From Polytrichum commune (taxonomy: Eukaryota; Streptophyta; Polytrichopsida; Polytrichales; Polytrichaceae), in NCBI GenBank assembly GCA_950295325.1, contig OX485805.1, positions 21,627,501-21,687,500 on the forward strand: 60,000 nucleotides of DNA, written 5' to 3'. Of the stretch, positions 45,446 through 57,328 are shown in pieces. The notes beneath the pieces are model-generated. The model was not told where the DNA came from. It saw only the letters and a program-made list of their open reading frames with translations, and searched no databases. Within the stretch, counting starts at the first letter, position 1; every line of letters begins with the position of its first letter. The translations under genes and the position numbers were made by a program.

Positions 45446-47300
45446 GCGCCATGCACAGGTCCAATTTTCTGGAAATTAAAGCTACATAAATTCCAGTGAG
45501 AAAAGGAGCATGGTGTTCTTCAGCAATAGGTGGTCAAGGCTGTTAAAGCAATCCAACGTATTATTGGTGGATGTGTGCTTCTGGGTTTGTGGCCAGGGGT
45601 CATCTCCAGATAAAAGGACCATGAGCAAACGGAGGTGATATGACACACTGTTATTCAATATTCAGACAAATCTGGCTGATACAACTTATTGGAACCTGTT
45701 GATTGTTCCAACAAATAGTTGCTCGGGTGCATAGTGGAGAGGCAATTTCAAACGGCTTCCTAGGATGCTCGAGATGGGACATGGACATGGAGTGCAGAAG
45801 CTTTGTGTTTTGGTGCGGATGGATTCAACTGCACCTTGTATTCAATAACTGTTTCTTGAAGCTGGATTCTGCTTGATTCAGCACCTTCACAGAGGATGCA
45901 TCGATTGGTCAAGCAGGGTTTTCAATTTCTTTCCTGTATTTGTACACAATGGTAAATGAGTTTGGGTACATGCCAGGCATCACACAGAGTAAGGCAGAAT
46001 TTTAGCCACTCTAAACTTGAGGCTGGCCGGGATCATTGTTGTAGAAGAGAGTCTCTTAAAGGACAGACATGAACACAATAGAGGAGTCAGCGTCAGACAG
46101 GACCACCCCCATTGGTCTCTGCGTTGATGACCAACATGACTACAGCTGCAAGTCTCTAAACATCGTGTGTACATTGACACTCCAGAGGTGTGTCACCTTT
46201 CTCCCCCCTCCCACCCTCCCCCCCTTTTCTTCCTCTGCCACCATGTTTTGCAATCACTTCAATGTAAATAACAAAAAATCTTCTTTTGACTCAAGTTTTC
46301 TTTTTCTTTTCCAAGGTGATGACAAATCCTATCAAGTTGAACCCCCTGAGTTTGTTAATAACACTAGAGTCTATCTGTAATGTCTATGAGTCATACTCCA
46401 GGTGAGTTCAGAGCTTATGCATGAAGTGACCATCGGTGGGCCAAGCTACCCTTGCATAGGCGATCCAAAATTTAGGGTACCGGGTCCCATGGATCAGACC
46501 CTTTATTAAGAGCTCTTTACAGAGTTCATGAGATCCTAAGGTTACTCAGTTTTTTGAATTGAAAGAGGAGGTCTAAGGAGTTTCACCCATCCTTCAAAAT
46601 CAAGTGCCAATACAAAACGTATTAATGAGCTTTTAATAGTAAATTCCTTCGAAGAGGCTTCAAACTCCTACTTTGTCTCTTTTTGGAGGACTTTGTGGAT
46701 AACTCTACATGCTACGGTACCAATGCAACAATTTATAGTGTAGAGTTCTATGAAAGGCATGAACCCACCCCTCCATGAGCTACTGGAAGAGGTTGAGTAA
46801 AACCCAACACCCAGAAGGTTTTTGGTGAAGATAGTTCTACTGTACTCCTCACCTGCCCTTCTATAGCTCCCCATGCCTTGTGTTAGAGGGTATGTAACAT
46901 GTAAGGGTTCCATGTAATGGTTTAGTGGGGCTAATCTAATTTGAATTCCCTACAAGATGTCCTGTATGAATGGAACTAGAAGGAATGAATGAAACTGACA
47001 GGGTAAATAGCTCTTATCTCGTTTCTGGTTAGAAAGCACACATTTACTAAGCATGTGCAGTTTTGTGAAAACAGATATCTGTTGATTGAAACTGGCTGGA
47101 ATGGACTGCAAGAAACGAGGAGTATCTTTGACAGTTTAAGATGTAAAGAAAAAAGGAGACTGCAGCTTCCACTGCACATTTTGTATTGGACTTTGCAGCT
47201 GCCAGGTGCCCCCTGTCTGGAGCTCAAACCCACTTATGTGGGCAAGCAGAGGGGAAAGATAGGGGTGAGCCAGAATGTGTCCGATAAATGATTTGTACAG
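45446..47300 (+). other. HAC 3' UTR and downstream spacer
   Basis: The stop at 45443-45445 is followed by A+T-moderate sequence with no further exon of the family. The 3' UTR probably extends several hundred bases. No clear AATAAA fixes its end. A C-rich stretch lies at about 46200-46225. Open frames at 46069-46380 and 47055-47291 show no domain. Confidence 0.45.
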
Positions 47301-48096
47301 TAATTTCAATATGTTTATGATTTTTCTTTATGCATCATTTTTTAATACAAATTTTGCAGATTGTTTCATGTTAGAAGTATTGGACTCAACTGATCGCTTT
47401 TCATGTGTCTAATGTATTGGTGTGTGGCTGTTGATCACCTGGGAATTTGGGGAATATAGGTGAGTATATACTGTCTCTACAGTTAGCAGATTTTAGTTTA
47501 CTAACTAGGTTCTGTGCTCTCTGACTGTATGATAGTGAGAAATGCTCACAAACCCTTAGATGGATGTAGCCATTGAATTTGGTCTACAAACATGTTTGGA
47601 ACCGGCCATGTGTGGTACCCTGTTTGTTGAATAGCTGCCACTTTTGAAGCATGTTGAAGTTAATTGCTTGATGTCCATTAGGACTGTACATGTCATCACG
47701 AAATTGCTTGCATTGTGATTTATTTATATTCTTCAATATGGCAGTGTTGAAGCTTACCAATTGTAACATGCCAGGAATAGAGACGTACATAATGCAGTGC
47801 CTTTGTAATATCCTTGTTGTCTTTGCATGATAACTACTAATGGCAGTGATTGTGCAGCAAAACAAATACAGTGACGAACAATACTGAGTACACTCTGAAC
47901 AAACTTATCTTCAACAGACAACCACGAACAATTCACAGGATTTTTTTCAGATTTAAAAATTGGATATGATACTGCACAAACTTCTGCACATGTATGCAAA
48001 ATTTCACATTACATTGATAATAAGAAAGTACATTGCAAAGTCAAATGAGAAATTATATACATATGCTCAGTTTTGTTTAAGTTGCCTACAAAATCT

Positions 48097-49035
48097 TTAG
48101 TAATTGGTCCAATAACCCCTACTCTTGGACACAATGTCAATTCTTTGTGGCATGCTTTCATAAGGCGCCATGCAAGCTTGTTCATTGAAGTCGGGATACA
48201 TTGAACACACATGCTCCCACAATTTTTGGGTACCTCTTGGAGGTGTCATAAATTGATTCAAACATTATTTGAGAAATGCCCGGAAGTGTTCAATGAGATT
48301 CAAATCCGGAGATTGTGCAAGCCATTGAAGGAGTTGAAATGGTTGTAATGCCAACCATTCTTGCATGATCTTGCTTGTGTGCTTGGGATCATTATCCAGC
48401 TCAAAGACCAACCTACTTGGATCCATATTGTAATTTTGTATAGTGGACCACAAAAAAAATTCTAAATTTTTTTGTACAAATGGCCATCCATCCTACCTTT
48501 AATTTTCTACCATGCTTCACGGTCTGGTGAACATATTGAGGTCCAACGTCTTCTCCATCTCCAATCCAACACCATGACCTACCGTCTAAGTTAAACTTAT
48601 TTATTTTTGTCTCGTCACGCGTTTTCAATCTTCAATGGTTCAAATCTCATACCTTTGAAAGAACCTTAGGCATGCAAGAACATGTTAATGACTCAGAAAC
48701 GGCTTCCATTGTTGCACTTGTGCACCCAATCTAGCTTCTCTCAAAGCACACCTCACAGTGATGTTAGACAACAATTTACGTGTTTCAAGTCAAAGTTGTT
48801 TTGTTGTCAAGTTCCAAGTTGACCTTCAGTAACAAGAGTGACACAACGCCTCTTCTCTCAGTTTGCAAGCTTTGGATGGCCTCTTCTTTATCTATCAATC
48901 TCGCCCCCTACATCCCTCAGATGCACTTCACAAAGATTGGCTCATGCCCACTAAAGCAGCAACCTTGCAAGTAGAAACACCACTTCTAAGTTGCACCAAA
49001 GCTTGGTGCTTCTGTTCTTGAGACAACGGAGGCAT
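48097..49035 (-). pseudogene. Tc1-type (DD34E) transposase pseudogene
   Basis: The minus strand encodes a near-full-length Tc1-like transposase broken by frameshifts and stops. It starts at ATG 49035 with MPPLSQEQKHQALVQLRSGV and SKVAALVGMSQ-like helix-turn-helix sequence (about 49035-48930). ITVRCALREARLGAQVQQWK lies at about 48780-48720. TIEDWKRV, then RDETKINKFNLDGRSWCW (first catalytic Asp), lies at about 48640-48570. ELDNDPKHTSKIMQEWLALQ and QSPDLNLIEH supply the second Asp and the Glu, with exactly 34 residues between them (48265-48453). The C-terminus ESMPQRIDIVSKSRGYWTNY ends at TAA 48097-48099. Between 48265 and 48160 the frame is lost. No terminal inverted repeats were found by eye, so the element ends are not placed. 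It cannot make active protein. Confidence 0.9.
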
Positions 49036-50862
49036 ACGACTACAAACGATTCTACAAATTGCACCTCACGTACTATGGAACCAAGGCTACACAATGCACA
49101 AGAAATCACACGGCATTCTCAACTACACAATGCACACATAGATGTCGATGTTGAAAGAGTGGTGGCAAACAAAAGCAAGAATTGTAACCCTAATAATTTC
49201 GACATTTCTTATTTTAGAAACCCTAAACCCTTTTCACATTTTGGTTTCACATTTATGCAATTGATTACTTGGCCTCTTGCTTTGTTCACTTCATCACTTT
49301 GTTTTTTAATTTGAATCGGCTAACAATGGGAGCCGAAGTTGAGTTTGTGTATAACGTATTGAGTTTTGTTCAAGATTGTATATGCAACACAAAATAATTA
49401 TATAAAAATAATTAGAACATGTTAGGGTGAATTTCCATGTAGGCCTATCTACATGCGAACACCTCCAACCCACTATTATCTAGAATATAGTGGATGAGCG
49501 GTCTGCACATAAAATCACCCTTAGCAACTTATGCTGGTACCCAAAAAGAAGATCTCACCAACCCCTACATCAACATGGCACGTAGACTTTCATGCATATT
49601 ATATTAAAGAATTTGGAGAGGCCTTAGCAAATGTTGGTCCCTAAAGAAACAATTCTCACCTACCCATACATGGCCAAAGACTTCCATTTTTGGCTAACTA
49701 GCACTCGATCTACTTCACTTGACAAAACAATTGAAAATTGACAAGATTTCATAAACAAAGAACATCATAAAATTGTGAATAGTATAGCACAGGAAGAAAA
49801 GGAAAAAAATAAAAATAAAAAAAAATAAAAAAATCCCATATGTGGAGAAATGGGTACTGGATAACTATGTAAACCAGAAACTTGCACATTCCTTTGGGAA
49901 AGCTCCCACAATTGAAGAACACAGATTCTAAATTCTAGATATGCTCTACAATAGGAAAAACGTTATAGATCTCAAAGGTACTAGAAACGCAATTTTGCCA
50001 AAAAGAAATGACAGGAGGTTTGGCCTCACTTGTTCTCCTATTGCTCAAACTAACAAATAAAATCATAGCTAGACATAATATACAAGTAAACGGAGGAGAT
50101 CAGGGGAGGAGGGTTACATCGGTCAAATCCGACGGTCAAGAAAGCACAGGCAACGTGGCCTCACTAGAAGCCAGAAGTTGCTTTCATTGCCCATAGACTT
50201 CTTCTCAATCAATTTGCTAATATGCTACAATCTTGCAAACTCACAAGATGCTTTACTCTTAGAATGTAGGTTCAACTAATTAGAAGCTAGACTCAACAAT
50301 TTTGAATGGAGAGAGTGCATATGAGCATATCTCTCATCTATCCAACATATCAATTGGATTCCTTGTAAGTTTGTGGTTGATTCATCTCAAGTGACTCGGA
50401 CTAGAGTAATTGAGTATCAAATCAACTAGAAATAGTTACCCTTGGGTTGCATACTATTTGAGGATTTTATGTTGGATGGATGAGAGGTATGTTCGTATGT
50501 GTTAATTCCCTCTCTCCATTGTGAGGGGCTTTTACATTGCACATGCAATTCCTTGCCTTGTTCTTGCTCAGCTAATTAGCTCATGCCAAATATTCTTTTA
50601 GTAATAAGACCCCCAACACCCACCATTGACTTCATTGTATCCCCACATCCAATTGACAAGGAACTGATAATGCTTTACAGATGAACCAACTAAGTCAGTA
50701 GATAACCATGTGGAAATGCTCTTTTGGATGTGCATCCAATGGAAATAAATCTCCAACCAGTTATCAACTGATGTATTTAATAAAAACTTGAAGGATTTTG
50801 AAAGGCTTATTTTGTGGGGTGCCAATTATCAACCGTCCCCCCAAGGGTATTGACGGATACTG
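49036..50862. other. Spacer without a supportable gene
   Basis: AT-rich sequence with A-rich runs (about 49797-49832) and short unrecognised open frames. Part of it may be the 5' flank of the Tc1 element. Confidence 0.4.
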
Positions 50863-51417
50863 ATCAACTCCTAGGGGCACAGGTAGATCACTCTAAGGCA
50901 TTTTTGTGCACCACGTGTGGCTGGGGGTTTTTTTTGTTTGTTTTGGGGCTATTTACCTTCAAGGGTTGAATTAAAGCCTCCCTATAATTACTTAAATTTC
51001 AAAAATGGTCCATTTGTTTGCACCCTTCCATTACTTATATTGTCCAAGTCACCGCAATTTTTTGTACTCTATATTCCTTTTAACGACGGCGCGTTCCCTT
51101 TTCATCCATTTTTGGACAGACGGAAATCCCAATTATCATCCATCCCCGTGAGTCCTAAACCCATTTACATACCATACTAAACATACCTTCTAGGATCCTT
51201 ATCTTCAGCCCCTATATTAATTTTACAAAAAAAAATAATGGCCCACATTTTATGTCCATCTAACTTGCTTATAATGGGATTGTCTACATTTAATGGCCCC
51301 TTCATTATTTGGAATTCCTTTATAATTTTTATTTCAAATGATTTTAATCCTCTCTATATTATGCCGCACGTCGTTTTTTAAATGCATTAAGTGATCTACC
51401 CGTGCATGGGGGTTGAG
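50863..51417. mobile_element. Putative MITE with imperfect terminal inverted repeats
   Basis: GGGGCACAGGTAGATCACTC at about 50874 matches the reverse complement of the right end (GCACGGGTAGATCACTTAAT, ending about 51405). The match extends through GCATTT inward and TCAACYCC outward with gaps. The interior (~540 bp) has no convincing gene. I found no target duplication. The right end abuts the hAT-like MITE at 51510. Confidence 0.6.
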
Positions 51418-51501
51418 CTTGGATTTTGGGTTGAGCATGTATGGGGAGCGTCTTCACTCCTGTCAAGCCTCTTTCAAACAATGAAACTTTGGTGCTCCTC
51501 A

Positions 51502-51852
51502 TGTATGGGCTCGGGGGGGGGTAGTCATTGGTTGGAGTAGCAATATACGTGTGAACAAATGATAAGGTATTTTAAAAACATGGGGGCAAAAAATTATAAT
51601 TGGACTTAAGAGTAATATAGGGTATCAAAAATGGCACTGGACATCTTTAAAGTACTATAGGATATGGAATAATAGGTAATTTGGAATTATAAGTAATGCA
51701 AGCCATTCTTTTATTAACCCAAAGTAGAAATTTACATAATGATAGCATGTGAAAAAAAAAATTGAAGTAATACCCCCCTATAAAATAGTGGTTGTTCGCA
51801 CCTATATCCTTAACTTTTTAACACACTACCCCCCCCCCCCCGAGTGTATGGG
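51502..51852 (-). mobile_element. hAT-like MITE, copy 2 (335 bp) with 8-bp target duplication
   Basis: The element 51510-51844 starts CTCGGGGGGGGG and ends CCCCCCCCGAG. It is flanked by TGTATGGG on both sides (51502-51509 and 51845-51852). Reverse-complemented, it aligns with 10795-11136 almost throughout, with scattered substitutions and small indels. The two copies have different 8-bp duplications, which proves independent insertion. Confidence 0.93.
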
Positions 51853-53480
51853 TTTAGGGTTTGACGCTCCTCACCTCGCTCCTAATGTTGTGATTAGCTC
51901 TTATCTTCAACACTCCTCATGATGTGATCCTCTTGTTGTTCATCACCGCAAACCTAGGGTCATTATTCATGTCACCCTTCGACTGCTCTTCATTTGGGGC
52001 AAGCACTCCTTGCTTATTAATCCAATCCCAACCTGCAACATGAGGAGTGCCAACCAATTTATGGCTTTCGAATTATCATTTAAAAAAAATCATGTGTTGA
52101 GTGTAGGCTTTAGATATATGTTGTATTTTGGGGTTTAGGTTATGAGTTCAACATGTTTGCTTTGTTGTTGTTGTTGCATGGTGGTTTGGGCCGTCTTTTT
52201 TTTTTGTGCCTTTTGGAGGTTCAAGAACACGTGAATCTACCACAAAGTTACAAATTGTTTTCTTTCCCCAATAGCCATTGATCTAGATTGTATGTTTAGG
52301 GTTTGGTCACTTACATGCTCACTTTGATGTCTACTTAGCCTACATTTTATTGCCATTGTAAACATAGTCATTGTTTTGAGTTCCACTAAAACGACTCCGA
52401 GGGCATAAAAACTCTAGGGGGTGGACTCCTTGTTGTAATCCTAAATGACATATGTGGGTCACTGTGAAATTAAACCCCTTATATGCAAGAAGTACATTGT
52501 GAAAAGAAAAAAGAAAAAAGAAGAAAACTATACATATTGATGATAGGCTAGAAAATGGACTTGCATATTTATACTAACCTTGTGATAAATGCCTTCACTA
52601 AATATTAAAAAAATGAATCATGAATTAGATAGGTCATTATTTCTTATAAACTCCACTTTCATTTCCAATGAGAAAGTCATTGAACATGCTTTCATCCATA
52701 GCATGTAACTCAACAATTGCAACAAACAAACAAAGATGAGAAAAACAAACTTAGCCATAGTCTATAGAAAAAGACAAGGGAGCCCATGAGCACTCCAAGG
52801 AGCATCCACTTTGTAAAAACCTAAACCCAAATGCAAACTTTAACAAGAATGAATAGGGTAGTTATTGAAGGCTATTACTATATGACGATAATGAATTGAA
52901 TGAAACTAGCACATCTACTGTCAATTTTTTTGTCTTTGAACAGTAAAGCCCCCTTTAGTACATCTACCTTTACTTCAAGATTCTTAATAACATTTTTAAA
53001 TGTACACACCTGAGAAGATAATACCTCTCCCTTATGTATACTATGTATGCTAATGCCTCAAATAATACCCCTTCTTACACTCACGTTAATTTGTACATGA
53101 TGTGAAGAGTCCAACCTTTGATATAAAAACCTAAGAACAATGCATTATCAAAATTCACTATTGTCTCATATTAAAGGGTAAACCCCTAATTTCAAGTTTC
53201 ATTAAACAGGTTTAATTAACAGGGTCTGGTTATTCAGAATTTCTTGCGACTGTGAAATGTATGGAGACTCCCACCCTCCTTAGAACAAATAGGTAATTAT
53301 TCGCATAAGAATAAATGCCAATATTGAAAGGCAATTGACTTAATGTGCTAATCACTAAATGATTGACCTTGAGTTCAAAAATAAATTGACAATTGATTGC
53401 CAAAATGATTCAAACTACCTTTGAATGCAACCATAGACAAAGTATGGGGAACCTCACCTCCATTTTAGATCCTTAGTCAA
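51853..53480. other. Spacer without a supportable gene
   Basis: AT-rich sequence with a telomere-like GGGTTTAGGGTTT at 51850. No open frame of note and no transposon ends are visible. Confidence 0.4.
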
Positions 53481-53481
53481 C

Positions 53482-54035
53482 TTAAGGGGCACTTTATATT
53501 AGGGCCCATTTGGAGTTGGGCCCATTTGGAGTTGAAGTGGGCCTTAACTTTAGCCCTACTTTACAAAGTGGGTTGTAGAGTGGGCCTTGCAATACAAAGT
53601 CCATAGGCCCACTTGTAGGGCCCAAATTGGAAATTCTACTTGAAAGTGGGCCTTCCAAATGGGCCTAGGGACTTTATATTGTAAGGCCCAATCCACGGCC
53701 CACTTGGGCTTAAATGAATTATGCCCTTGCTTGAACTAAAGTCATAAAGTCATAAAACCATAAAGTCATAAATGACAATATGACGGAAGTTGGGTGAAGT
53801 GGGCCGAAGGTGCGAAGTGGGTCTCCATAAACCCTCGACCCAATTTTTTGGCATCGGCCCATTTCTTTCCTTCCAAAACGCCGCCATGTCACCCGCCACG
53901 TAAGCTTTAGGAGAAGTGGGCCGACTCTCAATATAAAGCCCTTGGGCCCATATTAGGGCCCATTTGGAGAATCTAAGCACTCTCATTGGTTGATGCCTAT
54001 GGTTTGGAAATGGGCCCTAATATAAAGTGCCTTTA
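53482..54035. mobile_element. MITE with GGCACTTTATATTAGGGCCC termini, probable TTA duplication
   Basis: The left end at 53485 (AGGGGCACTTTATATTAGGG, then CCCATTTGG) and the reverse complement of the right end (AGGCACTTTATATTAGGGCC, then CATTTCC, ending 54032) match over about 28 bp. TTA flanks both ends (53482-53484 and 54033-54035), as in PIF/Harbinger elements. The interior is packed with GGGCCCATTTGGAG and AGTGGGCC(T) words in both orientations, plus a short (CATAAAGT)n run at about 53740-53770. Confidence 0.82.
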
Positions 54036-54330
54036 AGATGCCCGTCTAAATGGCTAACATTGGACTAGCTTTGGTCAGTGAGCCCTCCTCCATCATCGAT
54101 CTCCCTATCTCAATTGTCTTGCATGCAATGGTTTTTAGACTACATTCACATAATCGAATAGTATGCGAGCCATATTTTCTACTACTACAGCATAAACACT
54201 TATGCTCACTCCTTCAAAAACTACCTTTATTAGCTTTAATGCTCGAATCTAGACTTTCTAATTCATTGTGCTTTCGCATGATCACCTTTCTCCGACTATT
54301 GTTCTCCTCTTCCCAATACCATATACTAAA

Positions 54331-54944
54331 ATCTCCTGCTTAAGTACGCACTTTGCACCGGAGCCATTGGTGCCCACTTAGTTGGTAGGTGCGTACTTTA
54401 CTCAAATCGCCAATGTTTCAGATTGGGCTAGTCGGATGAAAAGTAACCGTTTAATACCCATCTAGCTTATCCCTCAAGAATACAAGTTAGTGTGCTCACA
54501 AAGCCACCGGTTTTGTTCGATCCCCTTCCCATTGAGGCTTGATGCTAATGGACAAGCTTCGACAACCTCAGAAGAAGAATTACCTATCGATGATGAAATC
54601 CAGCCCATCGAGACATTTGCTAAATCTGAAAGTGCTACCGACTTCAAAGGCTTTGAAGCTCTACACAACACTGTCCTTGACATCGACGACGACCAGTTGC
54701 TTTGCTCTGATGTTCAAATGGAAGCTAAACAAATGTATGATGAGCTGCGACGATCATTTGAGACGTTTCAGCGAAACGTTAACAAACTGACATTGAATGT
54801 CAAGCGTGAAAAATCCATGCATTCATGGCAAATGACTCTGCATGACATGTTCAAACAATCAAATATGAACCCTGATTTTTGTCAAAAAAATTGCACACCT
54901 AACTAGGATGCATACTTAAACGGGTGCGTACTTAAGCGGGAGAT
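54331..54944. mobile_element. TIR element carrying an open reading frame
   Basis: The left terminus 54331-54351 (ATCTCCTGCTTAAGTACGCA, then C) and the reverse complement of 54924-54944 (ATCTCCCGCTTAAGTACGCA, then C) match at 20 of 21 positions. The word GTGCGTACTT is repeated just inside both ends. Flanks TACTAAA and TACTCAA are a possible 7-bp target duplication with one mismatch. The interior holds the 54490-54906 frame. Confidence 0.75.
54490..54906 (+). CDS. Hypothetical ORF inside a TIR element, partial or captured
   Basis: The frame of 138 codons has no ATG at its 5' end (it opens after a TAG, first codon GTG). It is low in stops compared with its surroundings. An acidic stretch (SEEELPIDDEIQPIETF) is followed by a probably helical segment (EAKQMYDELRRSFETFQRNV, then NKLTLNVKREKS). 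No domain is recognised. It ends just before the right terminal repeat. It may be an exon captured by the element, an accessory transposon protein, or chance. Two short segments of acidic and Lys/Glu-rich sequence favour a real coding origin. Confidence 0.3.
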   Translation: MCSQSHRFCSIPFPLRLDANGQASTTSEEELPIDDEIQPIETFAKSESATDFKGFEALHNTVLDIDDDQLLCSDVQMEAKQMYDELRRSFETFQRNVNKLTLNVKREKSMHSWQMTLHDMFKQSNMNPDFCQKNCTPN

Positions 54945-55135
54945 TACTCAATTAGCTCTACGCATGTTCAATTGTCACTCGTCAAAGATCTAATTATGTT
55001 CCTCACTTGGCTCACATTCCTTGCTCTCATGTCAACCTCTTAGTTCCATATTTTGTACATTTACTCTCTCATTCCACCACTTAATGAACGCACACAAACT
55101 TTATTGCCACTTTGCATCACACCGACATGAACAAC

Positions 55136-55452
55136 TAAGGTAGCGGGGCACATTCCCGCTCGAATTTCAGATTGGCATGTTCATTGGGGAGTTATTAAGG
55201 GGGAATCAATCTTGGAAGATGTGCAAAGTACATTGGAAATTGGACCAATTGGAATAATTAATTTTGGATTAATATTGAATTAGTTATGAATTTTGGAAGG
55301 AGAACTCATAGGGGTACCCAAAACCACTCACCCCAAAAATGTACACCATGATTACATAGAAATTTGAGGTTGGAAGCTATAATGTACCTCTTGTTTGGAT
55401 AGGTCTAGTGAGCGGTTTAAGGACCCGAGCGGGAATGTGCCCCGCTACCTTA
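55136..55452. mobile_element. MITE with perfect 25-bp TIRs and TA duplication
   Basis: The element 55138-55450 begins AGGTAGCGGGGCACATTCCC, then GCTCG, and its right end is the exact reverse complement for 25 bp. TA flanks both sides (55136-55137 and 55451-55452), as for Tc1/mariner-type (Stowaway-like) insertions. The 313-bp body is AT-rich and non-coding. Its termini are not seen near the DD34E transposase at 48-49 kb. Confidence 0.92.
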
Positions 55453-56905
55453 CTTCAGTTCACAAACATTTGCATTTGAAATAGATGTCAACATTCCATG
55501 ACAACACTCATTGTCCAATAAAATGACTATATTCTAATGCTCCCCTATATCGTTGGCGGTAGCAACTCTTATCGATTTTACTACACGGCCAACATTACAA
55601 CTCACCATATGCATGTTTCCTTCTAATCTACTTGGCCTATTTGTTACTCAATCTAATGTCAAACTACGCTCATTAATAATGATGGGGCGCTAACTAATCG
55701 ACAATAATATCCTTCTCTTCCTTCTTGATGCAAAACACTTATCACCACGTGAAACTACATTCTTAAGACTATGGTTGTCAAAACCTCGTAAGAGTGGTTT
55801 CCAACTGACAAAAGTCCCAAATCTTATCCAATTTTAGTATCAAGGATATTGACAAAGCTATAGCCCAAAATTTTGCTCCACAGTAGGTGTCTTATTGAAT
55901 TTTGTGATATTAAAGAAATATTGATTTACATCTAAGACATTGAGTGTTGGTTGTCTGAGTGTTTGTGGGTTTTGAAGAAATAAGTATTAAATAGAACATA
56001 GTAAGGTTTAAGTAGCTTTGTCTTGTGGCTAGTTACTATTTTCTTGGATGCCCGTCTAGATAGCAGTTTGCTTACACATTCACCCACATGACATGTTACA
56101 TGTGTTGTGATATGGCATAGGAGTGCCCAACTAAGGGTCATTCATTTAGTGATTGTAAGTGGGTTTTGTTACTTGGGTTGGGCTAGTATGCACCTATTCA
56201 TGTTTAAAAAGTTGGCACCAAATATGAGTTGTGGTGACAACAACATTTATAATGGACATGAGCATATCCAACTTGTGCCCATGCTCACGAGCAACATAGA
56301 AAAAATAGTAAATAATAACAAATTATGATTGATTCTAGTAACAAATGGGGACTTACTAAGACCTCCCCAAGGCCTCATAGAAGCCCCATTATTTCCTTAG
56401 TGAATCCCTTTTATAGATGGCTTGCATTCTATTTAATATCAATACAAGTAATGGACAATAATTTATTGGATAATTGATAATAACTTGTTGGTTTTATAGA
56501 AATCTAATCTAAATGAAAAAAATCAATTGTTGGGTGTAAAATTGTAACTTGAATAATTGAGGTATATGTATGGAACAATAGTTGTTGGATGTAGTAAGCA
56601 TGACACATATTTCTTCAACTTTATAGACATGCTTTAACTTTATTGACATTGGTAAAAATAGTACAATTGACCATAAAGATATCATATTGGCTCTATATGG
56701 ACATACAATGTTAAGACAACATTACCTACACTTGAAGCACACGCATTTACACATTGTGGTTGTGTAGATGCATTCCCATAAACATACATGGACAAATATA
56801 TCATGTAAGTCTAAAATTGTGGGAGGTTAGTCAAATCATTTTGCAAGAACGTGAACAAATCTACATAATATTTGATTGGCAAGGATACAGTGCAATATAG
56901 TTATC
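55453..56905. other. Spacer without a supportable gene
   Basis: AT-rich sequence with short unrecognised open frames; no repeats or element ends were noticed. Confidence 0.4.
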
Positions 56906-57328
56906 TTAGAGCATCCCCACTAGATCGGGTACACGCCAAATAGAGTATATACTATTTTATACCTTTGGGGAGCCCTCCATCTTGGGCGGGGTAGCTCATC
57001 TTGAGTCAGAGCCCACCAAAGCCTAGGCATACCCCCGGTATAATTAGGAAGCAATCAATAAGACAACGACACCTATTATCTGACATGGGATAAAGTAGGA
57101 TATCGGAGTATCTGATATTAAAGTAATCTCTTGGCGGGCCGGAGGAGGGCCGCCATATGAACCATTTATGGCGGGGGAAGGCCTTTACTATACCCGGGCC
57201 GGTTCTAAATTATGGGGGACCGGACATTGGTGGGGCTCAATTTATGCCGGTACCGCCACCTAAGAACCCGGGATGCCCCATTTTTGGCGTTGGCATGCTC
57301 TATGCCCGGTCTGGTGGGGACACTCTTA
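56906..57328. mobile_element. PIF/Harbinger-like MITE with TTA duplication
   Basis: The element 56909-57325 begins GAGCATCCCCACTAGATCGG and ends with the reverse complement of GAGTGTCCCCACCAGACCGG. TTA lies on both sides (56906-56908 and 57326-57328). The right half is unusually G+C rich (GGCCGG and GCCCGG words). TTA duplication and GAGCATCCCCA-type ends are typical of plant Tourist/Harbinger MITEs. No transposase is encoded. Confidence 0.85.
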
